Origin: a virus
DNA: 30,766 bases
Reading direction: 5' to 3' (one strand)
Virus record (IMG/VR): IMGVR_UViG_3300034071_000665
Span: 1-30,766 of that record
Positions 1-9,561 of the stretch are shown in pieces. The number at the start of each line of letters is the position of its first letter. Within the stretch, counting starts at the first letter, position 1. A program made the translations under genes and the position numbers. The notes under the pieces are model-generated. The model saw only the letters and a program-made list of their open reading frames with translations, was not told the origin of the DNA and did not search any database.

Positions 1-3000
1 ATTGTTATAGTATTTCTGGATAAATTGATATCAGTGTCTATAAATGATCTTGGGTTAATTAACATTCTTCTGTTAATGTCATCATATGTCACATAAAAAT
101 TAGTAGAAACTCCAGAAATTACTTTCAAATCAACAATATCACCATTTGTTAATCCATGCTCTCTTTCAGTTATAACTGTTGCAGTCTTTTTATAAACATC
201 TCCACGAATAGTTAAAGGTAGATCTGTTTTAATACTGTGTACTTCACCTGTTCCATAATTAGCAATTTTAAAAATCTCTAAAACATCTGAACCTATTCCA
301 ACAAATCCACCAGTGCTTCCAATTCCGATTCTCTGAGTTGATACCCCGATAAAGTCAGAATCATATGAGGCAATATACAAAGTTTGTGAATTTAAAAGTG
401 GTGTTGTTGTTGTTCCATAAGATACACTAACTCCTGTATATCCATGTCCAACGTTATATTTTACTTTATCTCCAGTTTTAAATCCATGATTTGGTAAATA
501 AAATGTATTTGGAATTGTTTTAATTCCTTTTTTCTGGGTAACTCCTGGGTTACTAAAAAACAATAATCCAGATTTTTGAGATGCTCTTGATAATGGACTA
601 CCCGAAGTTGAATAATATGAACTAGTTAAAGACCCAAGTTCAACTTGAGCACCCCAAACATAAAACGTAGGAGATGAATTTAGAGTAAGACCTTGAGGAC
701 CATATGTTCCTATTCTTATTCTATGGAGTCCAGCACCAGTCAATACAGTAAGACTATATCTTCTCCAATTTGTTGTTAAAGTTACTAATTGAGAATAATA
801 TGAACCACCATCGTCCAAAATAAAATAGACTTGTTCTCCACCAGTATGACCTCTTAAAAATACTGAAAATGTATTATTACCAGAGGACAAAGATACTGAT
901 TCATATTTTATTCCAAATGCATCACTTGAACCTGTAGTAGAAGCAAATGCCACTTTTGCAGCATTATTTGAACCATCTGGAGAATTATCACTAAAATATT
1001 CTACAGATCCAGTTCCTACTCCCACAGAATAATAATCCCAAGCTGTTGGAACAAGTGACGGAGGTATTGGGTTTGAATACAGGATTAAATTTTCTGAAGG
1101 GATTATTGCACTTTCTCTAGGATCAAAATAATATTCTGAGTTAAGTTTATATTCTGTAGAAGTGCTGAATCCACTATTGAAAGTAATTTTTCTACTTAAT
1201 TCAATTAAACTATCACCTGCAGTGTGTGCAATAGAAGTACTTCCACCAAAAGATCTATATACTTTTATTCTAGAATCTTGAGGATATACATTAATAATCT
1301 TAACTCTTTCTGGTCCAATTTTGTAAACATCATTTACTGATGCTACGGGAAAATTTAAATTACCAGAAACATTTAAATAAGTTACAATTCCAGTTTGTGA
1401 AGCATTTGGAGTATTATTTGATAGTGTTAGTGTATTTGTTGAGATACCTACTACATAAGAAGATGCAAAATTTGTTGAAAGAATATTTAAATTCTGTACA
1501 GATACAATATCTCCATTGATTAAAGAGTGAGATGTACTTGCAAATCCAACAAATTTACCAAGAGATCCAAATGGAGTAAACTCAACATCAACTAATTTAC
1601 TGAAAGAATATGATATTGAACTTACATCCCTACCTTTAATTTCTGATATTCTAGCATAAGCACCAGAACCACCTGTGCCTTGACTATTGAAGAATATATT
1701 ATCCTGTATTGAATAATTATCACCAGGGGAAATAATTTGTAACTCTGTTAATTCTCCAGAACTGACACTACTAACCTCAGTGAATCCCCTACTAAAAGTA
1801 TCTGGTTGAATAAATCCCTGATATCTTGTTTTATTTAATAGTAACCCTAATGGTGTTGTATATCTAATCCATCCAGTATTATTTAAATCTACAAAAGACA
1901 AGTTTGAATATTGATCAAAATTATAATCAATTATTTTTGATTTAAAAGTGTCCCCAATAATGTATGGGAAAACAGGTTTTAAAAATCCGTTAAATGGTCC
2001 AGAAGCATTTTTTATGGAATTTACAGTAGCAAAATATGCATAAACACCATTTGGAAATTCTGGAGTTTTACAATATCTTCCATTGTGTATATCTAAATCT
2101 CCATTGTTAGTGAATTCATAATCTTGTATAAAATATCCTGGTGGGAAAGATGATGTTGATGGTCTATATGCTTGTAAGTTTAATTCATACCCACTATTTA
2201 ATCTTACAACAGCACCTCCCTCTTTATCCGCATATCCGTATGGTCCATAAATTGGATTTCCATCATATGCCCACCCTATGATAGGTGAATGATATTTAAC
2301 TGGATTGTTATCATTCTCAATATCCTCCCGATAAACAGTATTACCAACAAGATCTAAAGAAGTTGCTAGTAATTTTTTACGCAGTTCTCTAGCAGCATAT
2401 GCGTGAGTAAACTGTAAACCTCTTTCTGATGCAAGGGGTGTAGTGATTATTCCATCATCTGAATTTACTTGATCTGATTGGAAAATTCTTTCAACAACAT
2501 TAATATTCCAAGATTTAATTTTAGCTTCAAATCTAGCATTGCTTCCTGTTGGAACTACTTTTACAGTAGTATCTACTTGAGAATAATTAAATCCACTTTC
2601 AATAATTTTTACGTCTACAATTGCTCCATTAACAATTATTGGAACCAATATTGCACCAGAACCAGAACCTAAAACTTCTAGTAATGGTGGTGAATTATAA
2701 TTTGAACCAGGATTATTTACAATAGCACCAATAATTTTACCTTGAGAAGATACAATAACACTTATTTGTGCATTTTCTCCATTTAATAAACTTATGTCAG
2801 GTTGTCTATTGTAATTTACAACGTTTGGATCTCCATAATTATCACCTTTATTTTTTAATGATACTGATTGTATTGAACCAGTAAATATTGGTCTAACCTT
2901 AGCATTGAAGTCTTGACCAGCAAAAGTTGTGACTCCAATTGGGGATTCAATTTTTAAAGTAATTGATTGATACTTTATACTATGCTGCCCCAATCCACCA

Positions 3001-5969
3001 TCATTAAAATCAATAAATCTTCTATTAACATAATTATAGTCACTAGATATAGTACTACCAACACCAACAGGTTCAACACTAGCAACTCTGAAAGTATTTT
3101 TATCAACTACTTTTACATAATATTCAGAATTTGTATTTAATCCAACAGGTAATACACCATCAGAGTTAAAAAGAATAATTTCTTTGTCAGTATATCCGTG
3201 ATTTATTATTTTAATTGTATTATTAAAAGTACTGATAGAATCTTTATCAAAAAATAAAGTCTTATTTGTATAATTTCTACCAGGGGTAATTACTTCTATT
3301 GATGAAATTACTTTCTTCTTATCCGAAGAAGTTAATTTCTGTAATCCTTCGCCATATGAACCAAGAATAACAGTATTTATTCCAGTAATGGCATCATCTA
3401 AAGTATTATGTAATTTAATTTTAGTTGGTGTAATTATTTTAACAAAATAAATGGCATCATCAACTAAATTACTAATCTTAGGTTGATTCTGTGAATTATA
3501 AATTACTCTTTCAAAATCTCTAAATTTATGATAAGTAGTGAAACCTATACTATTTTCAGATAAATTTACCTGGTCATATAAACTTCCAGCATTAAATGAT
3601 ACCGAATGAATTATTTTAGATAAGTTTGCCTTTGCTTCGGCACCAGTACCGTTTCCGCCAGAAATTGTAATTTTTGGTTCGTCTGTATAATCAAATCCTT
3701 TATCTAAAATATTAATTCTAGATAAAGTTCCTACAACATTACAAATTCCCTCAGCACCAGATCCAAAAATAGTATTTCCAACACCAACATTATCCGATAT
3801 AACCATCACAGGAGGGTTGATAACGTCGTAATTAGCATCTCCCACGGAAGAAACTACTATTTCTTCAATTGGACCAGAATAAATGGTATCAGAAGATTTA
3901 TAATTTAATGCTTCAACACCATTTAAAAACAATCCAACAGTTCCTGGTTTTGTAATTCTATTTTCAATGATATCATCATCAACACTAGGAGAGAATTTTC
4001 TAATTATGTCTTGAGACTGTAATCTCCTATTATAATACTTCAATAATGATATTTTATTATTAAGTACAGTACCAAAAACGTAAACGAACTGACCACTTCT
4101 AATATTAGCTCTACTGGTAGCTAATCTTATTGTGCTGGAGTTTACTTTATAAACAAAATAAGGTCCCTCTGCAATATTTAACCCAACATTATTATTTCTA
4201 GAATAATATACTGCCTCGCCACTAATAAAAGAGTTAGAACCAATATTAATATCAAATCCATCATACTGTCCAGTAAAAGTTACAGACAAATCTTCAACAA
4301 TTATTGGAGTATTATAATAATTTGGCAGAGAAGAACTTACAACGTAAGTGTCATCATCGTCTGTATATACATTTTGAATATCTGCTGATATAATATTAAT
4401 TTCTGGTTGATTATTACTCTTAGTTTTTGATATACCCTTTCTAATAGAATATCTTACATCAGATGTATTAATTCTAGTAGTTAAGTTTACGTCAAATTCG
4501 TACTTATTTGATACCGCGATTACAAAAATATCATATTGATTACCATCACTACCTTTTATGGTTCCAATATCACCCAAAGTGAAGATATTGGGGTCATATG
4601 TTTTTATTCTATATTGTGCTGCTCCATTTAATTTTAATGCAACCTGAGTAATTTGTTCAATTTCATACTCTGGTGATACATTATTAATCCAACTGCTTCT
4701 TATTTGCTCCTCACTATCTGCACCTAAAGAAACAATTTCAACCTGGTCTTCTAATTCATAATAATATGAAGATTCTCTATCTAATTCCAAATCTCCAAGA
4801 ACACCTGTAATCTTAACTCTAATTTGGTCTCCAGATTCTGAAATTGCATACGCATAATCTGGAGTTGTTATATCTTGATTTAAATTTATTGCAATAGGAG
4901 AAGACAATCCAAAAAATTGTGTGCAACTTTTACCACTATATGTAAATTTATATTCTACATTATTATCAAATACTACAAGTGTTCCTGAGTTTGTAAAGCT
5001 CAGTGTTGAATCAACATCAAGATAAGTCTGTCCAAGACCTACTGGATTGGTAATTTTTGTTTTTGGGTGTACTGTAAAATTAAATGTTTCTAACTCTGGA
5101 TTATAGTCCAAACTTAATCTAAAGTACTCTTCACCGTCTTTAAAAAGTTGCTCTACATTAGTAATAGATCCAGCTGCTTTTGGAATGGTTTGAGTCTCAT
5201 CTTGATATAATGTTTTATTAACTAACTCTTGAGGATTTCCAGATAATCTTTTAATAACAAGATCTCTAGTAATTCTATAATCAGCATCAGATGGTTGAAT
5301 TAAGAAATCTCTAGGTTTAATGATTTGTACGGGTGAACCCCAAATGGATTTAAATAAAATATCAAAAGAACTATTTGCTCCTTTTGAAGCGTAAAAATCT
5401 TTTAAGTTTGATACTAATATTTTTTCATTTAGTTCTTTATAAAATTCAATATCTTCAAATCCTGGAGCGTATTGATATTTAAATTTTTTATAAAGTTCTG
5501 CTAAAAATAAGGAATGTAAATTATATACAATTGTATTACCTGTATGTGCGTCTATAATACTTGTACTAAAAGTCAGAGTTTCACTTTCTGGACTTGTATA
5601 GGTGGTAATTCCACTAAACCCTCTTTTACAATTTAAAAAAGTGGTTTGGTTTTTGGATTCATATAGAATTATTTCATTATCAATTTGTAAAAGACCATTA
5701 TATAATGGGAATCCATCAGTGCTACTCACACTAATATCAACCGCACCGTAATCAACATTTGCGGTTAATTCAGTATAATAAGTTAATTCTGTTATATTAT
5801 CTAATTTGGTATATTCATCAATATTATTTAAAATATCTACAGGACCACCAGGAAACTCTAAAGAATCATAGTAATCTTTTAAAAACTCTACAAATTCTGG
5901 ATACCCATCCCTAACAAAACTGGGAAGTTGGTCAGAAACTAAATTTTTAATATTAACTCTGTTCTTCAT
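1..5969 (-). CDS. Giant YHYH-domain virion/baseplate protein in the gp7 position (partial)
   Basis: Open frame of about 1,989 codons from ATG at 5969 to the left edge; the C-terminus is outside the window. The N-terminus (QLPSFVRDGYPEFVEFLKDYY) is a segment typical of large cyanophage structural proteins. Around residues 1225-1245 is a YHYH-type motif (GWAYDGNPIYGPYG). Around 1640-1800 is a jelly-roll, carbohydrate-binding-like domain ending in the phage tail signature FYVWGAQVELGS. Between about residues 695 and 1440 at least six copies of a beta repeat occur (hydrophobic strand, then PGxNY or KGxxY, then GSGSGA or GGNGTGA). It starts 4 bases after gp6 stops, the place of gene 7 in T4, but it is already almost twice the length of T4 gp7. 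Inferred role: baseplate periphery or tail-fibre attachment with glycan contact. The virion role is fairly sure; equivalence to gp7 is positional only. Confidence 0.85.
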   Translation of the reverse strand, partial: MKNRVNIKNLVSDQLPSFVRDGYPEFVEFLKDYYDSLEFPGGPVDILNNIDEYTKLDNITELTYYTELTANVDYGAVDISVSSTDGFPLYNGLLQIDNEIILYESKNQTTFLNCKRGFSGITTYTSPESETLTFSTSIIDAHTGNTIVYNLHSLFLAELYKKFKYQYAPGFEDIEFYKELNEKILVSNLKDFYASKGANSSFDILFKSIWGSPVQIIKPRDFLIQPSDADYRITRDLVIKRLSGNPQELVNKTLYQDETQTIPKAAGSITNVEQLFKDGEEYFRLSLDYNPELETFNFTVHPKTKITNPVGLGQTYLDVDSTLSFTNSGTLVVFDNNVEYKFTYSGKSCTQFFGLSSPIAINLNQDITTPDYAYAISESGDQIRVKITGVLGDLELDRESSYYYELEDQVEIVSLGADSEEQIRSSWINNVSPEYEIEQITQVALKLNGAAQYRIKTYDPNIFTLGDIGTIKGSDGNQYDIFVIAVSNKYEFDVNLTTRINTSDVRYSIRKGISKTKSNNQPEINIISADIQNVYTDDDDTYVVSSSLPNYYNTPIIVEDLSVTFTGQYDGFDINIGSNSFISGEAVYYSRNNNVGLNIAEGPYFVYKVNSSTIRLATSRANIRSGQFVYVFGTVLNNKISLLKYYNRRLQSQDIIRKFSPSVDDDIIENRITKPGTVGLFLNGVEALNYKSSDTIYSGPIEEIVVSSVGDANYDVINPPVMVISDNVGVGNTIFGSGAEGICNVVGTLSRINILDKGFDYTDEPKITISGGNGTGAEAKANLSKIIHSVSFNAGSLYDQVNLSENSIGFTTYHKFRDFERVIYNSQNQPKISNLVDDAIYFVKIITPTKIKLHNTLDDAITGINTVILGSYGEGLQKLTSSDKKKVISSIEVITPGRNYTNKTLFFDKDSISTFNNTIKIINHGYTDKEIILFNSDGVLPVGLNTNSEYYVKVVDKNTFRVASVEPVGVGSTISSDYNYVNRRFIDFNDGGLGQHSIKYQSITLKIESPIGVTTFAGQDFNAKVRPIFTGSIQSVSLKNKGDNYGDPNVVNYNRQPDISLLNGENAQISVIVSSQGKIIGAIVNNPGSNYNSPPLLEVLGSGSGAILVPIIVNGAIVDVKIIESGFNYSQVDTTVKVVPTGSNARFEAKIKSWNINVVERIFQSDQVNSDDGIITTPLASERGLQFTHAYAARELRKKLLATSLDLVGNTVYREDIENDNNPVKYHSPIIGWAYDGNPIYGPYGYADKEGGAVVRLNSGYELNLQAYRPSTSSFPPGYFIQDYEFTNNGDLDIHNGRYCKTPEFPNGVYAYFATVNSIKNASGPFNGFLKPVFPYIIGDTFKSKIIDYNFDQYSNLSFVDLNNTGWIRYTTPLGLLLNKTRYQGFIQPDTFSRGFTEVSSVSSGELTELQIISPGDNYSIQDNIFFNSQGTGGSGAYARISEIKGRDVSSISYSFSKLVDVEFTPFGSLGKFVGFASTSHSLINGDIVSVQNLNILSTNFASSYVVGISTNTLTLSNNTPNASQTGIVTYLNVSGNLNFPVASVNDVYKIGPERVKIINVYPQDSRIKVYRSFGGSTSIAHTAGDSLIELSRKITFNSGFSTSTEYKLNSEYYFDPRESAIIPSENLILYSNPIPPSLVPTAWDYYSVGVGTGSVEYFSDNSPDGSNNAAKVAFASTTGSSDAFGIKYESVSLSSGNNTFSVFLRGHTGGEQVYFILDDGGSYYSQLVTLTTNWRRYSLTVLTGAGLHRIRIGTYGPQGLTLNSSPTFYVWGAQVELGSLTSSYYSTSGSPLSRASQKSGLLFFSNPGVTQKKGIKTIPNTFYLPNHGFKTGDKVKYNVGHGYTGVSVSYGTTTTPLLNSQTLYIASYDSDFIGVSTQRIGIGSTGGFVGIGSDVLEIFKIANYGTGEVHSIKTDLPLTIRGDVYKKTATVITEREHGLTNGDIVDLKVISGVSTNFYVTYDDINRRMLINPRSFIDTDINLSRNTIT

Positions 5970-5973
5970 GTTC

Positions 5974-7878
5974 TTACAGTCTTATGAACTCGCCGTTTAA
6001 GTAGCTAGATGATACTATGTATTGTGATCCTGATATATCAATTCCAGAAGAGATTACATCATTAATCATATTTACCATAGATTTAGAATTGTCTAATTGT
6101 AAGTATAAATCTTGTTTACCAATAACATCATTAGATTTTGGTATAGCAGAAAATTCAACTATATTATCACCAAAAGATTTTTTACTAGTTGCTATAATAT
6201 TCAAAGCATTTATTTTAATCTCACCTTTTTTATAATCTATAGTTCCAACTTTTCTTCTAACAATAACTGGTTGATTTGAAGCATCCAATTTAAATAAAAA
6301 TACTGCTCCAAATCCTTCAGCATGTGGAATGTCTGAAAGATAAACTGTACCAGTAATTCCATCAACAGAAAATCCACTTGTTTTAAAATTATACCCACTT
6401 GGATTTTTGATATGGAATTCATTACCAAAGCAGATTTCATATTCGGTAAATTGACCTAATATAATTTTCAAGTCTCTCCTTATTTGTAAGGTTGTAATAT
6501 TTGATGTAATTGCTATAGAAGAATCATCAATTAATTTTAGGAATTTGCTATACTTGAATCTAGATCCATATCTATTTAACTCATCAGATTTAGCGAATTT
6601 TTCTAATGTTTGTTGGACTTGAGTTTTTAAAAAATCTGCATTACCTTGATTACTATTGTAGTAAACTTTTGTTTGATATTCAATATACAAATACTTTAAA
6701 TCTATAAATTCTGGAATTATTCCCGCAACTGCATACTTTCTAAGAGTTGTTTTTAAGTTATCTTTAATAGCATTTGGCAAATATGAACCGTTTTTTGGTT
6801 TAACTGTAATATATACTTTGCCAAATTTTGGGGGGTCCAATTCTTCTCCACCATAAACAGATACAGATTCTGTTTCTGGATAAATTAATGGTATTAGTGA
6901 TTCATAATCTGATGCAGTAACTGCTCTATTTTGTGAAGAGTATACTCTTGGAGCTAATTTTTTAATCGATGCGATGGATTCGATATCTGACCCATATCCT
7001 GCCGCTTCTACGGTTGTTAATAGGGGTTCATCAACGGTAACTGGACTGCCGTTGTTATCTACTAGTCTTCCAGCAAAACTAAAAGCATTTATACCGTTTG
7101 CAATTGTTCCATTAGTTGTAACGTAACTTACCAAAATAAAGTTATCGTTTTCTAATTTGCTGCCAAATGTATTATCTCCAAAAATTAATTCATATCTCTG
7201 GTCTTCAATTTCATTTAAGAAAAATACATCATCTGTTGATTTGACTGCAGTTAAATTATCGGCAAATTTATAAACTCTAGAAATATTACTATTTTTACTT
7301 TCTCTAACAGTAACTCTTATCAAACTGGTATCAATATTTTCATTGTTTAAAATAAATCTTTGATTTTTATTTAAACTATTTACGGTAAAGTTGTCTTCAA
7401 TATAAGAACCTTCATAAATTACAATATTATCAAAAGTAGCGATTCCATTTGATACAGGAACTGTTACATCGTCAGGAATTGAATAGATATAATTTAAATT
7501 TGAGAATGATGCATTAGATGTTGCAACTATTCCTTTACGTAAAGTAATTGAAATTGGATTTGTGGCAAATCCAGAAAGATTTACAAAGAATGATATCTTT
7601 GCTCTAGAAGATCTTACTGATCTTGGTAGATACCCTAAATTTCTAGCAAGAGAAACTACATTTTCTCTTAGAGTTGCTCCATCTAAGAATACCTCATTAG
7701 TTAACATATTTGCATTATATGAACTAATGTAAGTATTATATGCTAGGGTATCAATTAAAATACTAAAATTTGATCCTTCAAAATCATAATCTGTAAATCT
7801 ACCATCAGCTCTCAAGAAACTTTTGATAGATTCCCTTATATCATTAAAATCTAGTGATGATACGTTAACTAATGACAT
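5974..7878 (-). CDS. 6: Baseplate wedge subunit gp6
   Basis: 634 residues, close to T4 gp6 (660). The N-terminal region (residues about 10-90: DFNDIRESIKSFLRADGRF, then FEGSNFSILIDTLAYNTY and a block with LRENVVSLARNLGYLPRS) is the most conserved part of this family. The middle carries the baseplate J-like core (VTASDYESLIPLIYPE, residues about 325-340). In T4, gp6 dimers join neighbouring wedges into the ring around the hub and move on tail contraction. It begins one base from the gp25 stop and is followed after 4 bases by the giant virion protein, so the three form one late operon. No frameshift or truncation is seen. Confidence 0.95.
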   Translation of the reverse strand: MSLVNVSSLDFNDIRESIKSFLRADGRFTDYDFEGSNFSILIDTLAYNTYISSYNANMLTNEVFLDGATLRENVVSLARNLGYLPRSVRSSRAKISFFVNLSGFATNPISITLRKGIVATSNASFSNLNYIYSIPDDVTVPVSNGIATFDNIVIYEGSYIEDNFTVNSLNKNQRFILNNENIDTSLIRVTVRESKNSNISRVYKFADNLTAVKSTDDVFFLNEIEDQRYELIFGDNTFGSKLENDNFILVSYVTTNGTIANGINAFSFAGRLVDNNGSPVTVDEPLLTTVEAAGYGSDIESIASIKKLAPRVYSSQNRAVTASDYESLIPLIYPETESVSVYGGEELDPPKFGKVYITVKPKNGSYLPNAIKDNLKTTLRKYAVAGIIPEFIDLKYLYIEYQTKVYYNSNQGNADFLKTQVQQTLEKFAKSDELNRYGSRFKYSKFLKLIDDSSIAITSNITTLQIRRDLKIILGQFTEYEICFGNEFHIKNPSGYNFKTSGFSVDGITGTVYLSDIPHAEGFGAVFLFKLDASNQPVIVRRKVGTIDYKKGEIKINALNIIATSKKSFGDNIVEFSAIPKSNDVIGKQDLYLQLDNSKSMVNMINDVISSGIDISGSQYIVSSSYLNGEFIRL

Positions 7879-8280
7879 TTATCTGGTTGGCAGTAATACA
7901 AATTCTAGTTGTTGTGGTAGGGCATCTATTCCAACTATTAAATATATCACTTTAACATCCATTGCTCCTTCATCATAATTTGGAGTTACAGTAACTTCAA
8001 CTAATTCAACCCTAGGTTCATTATTCCTTATAACACTTTCTATTTCGCTTTTTAATAATTCTGCGGTAGAAAAATCAATATTTTCAAATAATAATGCATT
8101 TGTGAGAGTTCCAATAGTAGGTTCAAAAAATTTCTCCCCTCTAGAGGTCAATACCAAATTCTGGACCGAACGTGCTATGGCAGATTCATTCTTTAAAATA
8201 GATAAGTCTCTCGTCAGAGGATTTGCCCTTAACGAGAGACTAATATCCTTAAATCCAACACTAATACGCTCTAGCGGCAT
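7879..8280 (-). CDS. 25: Baseplate wedge subunit gp25
   Basis: 133 residues, matching the usual length of T4 gp25 (132). It shows the family marks: LTRGEKFFEP-like SRGEKFFEPTIGT at residues 46-58 and the EPR motif in NNEPRVE near residue 88. This wedge component contacts gp6 and anchors the first sheath ring; homologues occur in type VI secretion and other contractile machines. ATG at 8280 is the only sensible start, 22 bases downstream of an exact late promoter. It is the first gene of the gp25-gp6-giant protein operon, with one-base spacing to gp6. Confidence 0.95.
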   Translation of the reverse strand: MPLERISVGFKDISLSLRANPLTRDLSILKNESAIARSVQNLVLTSRGEKFFEPTIGTLTNALLFENIDFSTAELLKSEIESVIRNNEPRVELVEVTVTPNYDEGAMDVKVIYLIVGIDALPQQLEFVLLPTR

Positions 8281-8302
8281 TATTTCGAGTATTATTATGA
8301 TT

Positions 8303-8310
8303 TATTTATA
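8303..8310 (-). promoter_or_regulatory. T4-type late promoter TATAAATA before gp25
   Basis: The minus strand reads TATAAATA, identical to the T4 late promoter core recognised by the phage sigma factor gp55 with the gp45 clamp. It lies 22 bases upstream of the gp25 ATG and just after the stop of the 83-residue gene. A short GTGGT/ACCAC stem (8311-8325) sits immediately upstream of it. No other exact copy was noticed between genes in this window. Confidence 0.8.
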
Positions 8311-8318
8311 GTGGTTTT

Positions 8319-8570
8319 TTACCACTTATGTCCCCAACTTGGTTCAGTGCCGTAGGACCAATCATCATAATCTTCATCATTACGAATTTTTTCATGAAGT
8401 TCATTTTGAACTTCAAAATCATGCTTTTTTGGGGTTTTATCATCGTTTGCGATCTCTCGCAACATCTTTTTTTCTTTAATTACTTCTGTTGAATTGTAAT
8501 CTGAGATTAAACTAGTTGTTCCCCACATATTATACATGTAGTTTACATCACGATCTGCTGGTTTACCCAT
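8319..8570 (-). CDS. Hypothetical 83-aa acidic protein upstream of gp25
   Basis: 83 residues from ATG at 8570 with a good ribosome binding site (GGAGAGC, 3 bases before the ATG). The sequence is hydrophilic and charged, with an acidic C-terminal tail (RNDEDYDDWSYGTEPSWGHKW, read in two parts as RNDEDYDDW and SYGTEPSWGHKW). No domain recognised. It sits between the 199-residue unknown gene and the gp25 late promoter, and its leader carries a perfect hairpin (8580-8596), which may control translation. Being in the late zone suggests a late product; function unknown. Confidence 0.75.
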   Translation of the reverse strand: MGKPADRDVNYMYNMWGTTSLISDYNSTEVIKEKKMLREIANDDKTPKKHDFEVQNELHEKIRNDEDYDDWSYGTEPSWGHKW

Positions 8571-8579
8571 TTTGCTCTC

Positions 8580-8596
8580 CTGATTTGTTAAATCAG
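8580..8596 (-). promoter_or_regulatory. Hairpin directly upstream of a ribosome binding site
   Basis: The minus strand reads CTGATTTAACAAATCAG, a perfect 7-bp stem with a 3-base loop, ending at the GGAG of the 83-aa gene. A second short stem (ACGGG/CCCGT followed by AAAAAG) lies just before it. Position suggests an RNA structure affecting translation or 5' end stability; no U-run follows, so it is not a terminator. Confidence 0.5.
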
Positions 8597-8621
8597 AACT
8601 TTTTACGGGGTTGCTATCCCG

Positions 8622-9221
8622 TCAATCAATATAAAAACCAGTTCTTAAGTAATCTTCATCCTTAATATAGTTATAATTTTTGTCAATTGGTGCATTTTCA
8701 TCCTTCCAAACTGGTATTGCAACAGTGTTACCATACCTAAAATCTGGGTTTTGTCTAAAATGAACCTCTATTAGACGATTTCCAATAAATTCACAATTAA
8801 TATACTCATAACTACCGACCAAATCATTTAAAATTTCAGGAAAAGTAACCTCTTGGTCCATTCTTTCCCATTTTTCCCATTTATAGAGAGGACTGAATGG
8901 TTCTCGTGTACCTAAAACCACCAATTCAGACTTCTTATCCCTAAAATCTACACTTAAGTGTGGTCCATGGAATATTTCACACCAAAACTCTCCTGGATGG
9001 TATTGGTCGGTGTACTTGTAAATCCATTCTTTGCGAGCATACCGACCCATTCCAAGCATATTCATCATTGGGCGAACAATATAAAAGTCGGGTTTAGGAA
9101 CTGAAGACCCAATTGGTCCACAAGTATATCCTAAAACCCGACTTAAAAATAATTTATTGTAAACCCACAAATCAGAAGTATGAATATTCTCCCACTCTTC
9201 CTGTGAATCTAAAAAATACAT
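8622..9221 (-). CDS. Conserved-type hypothetical protein, 199 aa, aromatic-rich
   Basis: 199 residues from ATG at 9221. Rich in Trp, Tyr and Phe, with few low-complexity stretches, so it should be a folded globular protein. Notable segments are GPIGSSVPKPDFYIVRPMMN (residues 36-55) and an EFWCEIFHGPHLSVDFRD block near residue 80; both look like conserved cores, but I cannot place them in a named family. The upstream leader lacks a clear Shine-Dalgarno. It lies in the late zone between the small 46/56-residue genes and the gp25 operon. Function unknown; an enzyme is possible. Confidence 0.8.
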   Translation of the reverse strand: MYFLDSQEEWENIHTSDLWVYNKLFLSRVLGYTCGPIGSSVPKPDFYIVRPMMNMLGMGRYARKEWIYKYTDQYHPGEFWCEIFHGPHLSVDFRDKKSELVVLGTREPFSPLYKWEKWERMDQEVTFPEILNDLVGSYEYINCEFIGNRLIEVHFRQNPDFRYGNTVAIPVWKDENAPIDKNYNYIKDEDYLRTGFYID

Positions 9222-9246
9222 GAATTATAGTTAATTCTTATAGTAT

Positions 9247-9387
9247 TTAACCTTGTCCTCTATACCTCTTACGTGCTCCGTTACGAGACGTTGCGGCGTA
9301 CTTTGTATGTTTACCCATACCTTGCCGAGTTTTTTTGGGTTTTGATTCAATAACAACTTTACTAGTCAGTGAAGGTCTTTTTGCCAT
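9247..9387 (-). CDS. Small basic protein, 46 aa
   Basis: 46 residues from ATG at 9387 to TAA at 9247. About one third of residues are Lys or Arg, and the C-terminus reads TSRNGARKRYRGQG, so a nucleic-acid or virion-interior binding role is plausible but unproven. The start is 2 bases after the stop of the 56-residue gene and the reading frame has no good alternative. Part of a tight group downstream of the glycosyltransferase-like gene. Confidence 0.7.
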   Translation of the reverse strand: MAKRPSLTSKVVIESKPKKTRQGMGKHTKYAATSRNGARKRYRGQG

Positions 9388-9389
9388 AG

Positions 9390-9560
9390 TTAATTTTCAA
9401 ATAATGGTTCAAGTGAAATCAAATTGGGGTCGATATCTTCCCCCGAGAAAAAGCGTTCAGAGAACTCTTGAAGAATCTCAGTACAGTCTTCAAGAGTCAT
9501 ACTCTGATATAACGCTCTACCATTATAACACACGTTATAAAGTTTCTCAGAGGTACTCAT
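9390..9560 (-). CDS. Hypothetical small acidic protein, 56 aa
   Basis: 56 residues from ATG at 9558-9560 to TAA at 9390. It begins MSTSEKLYNVCYNGRALYQS and then has an amphipathic acidic helix (LEDCTEILQEFSERF). The start lies one base after the stop of the upstream glycosyltransferase-like gene, indicating translational coupling. No family recognised. Confidence 0.7.
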   Translation of the reverse strand: MSTSEKLYNVCYNGRALYQSMTLEDCTEILQEFSERFFSGEDIDPNLISLEPLFEN

Positions 9561-9561
9561 A

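Noticed and set aside
8311-8325. Terminator before gp25
   Set aside because: The stem is only 4-5 bp (GTGGT/ACCAC) and is followed by the late promoter rather than a U-run.
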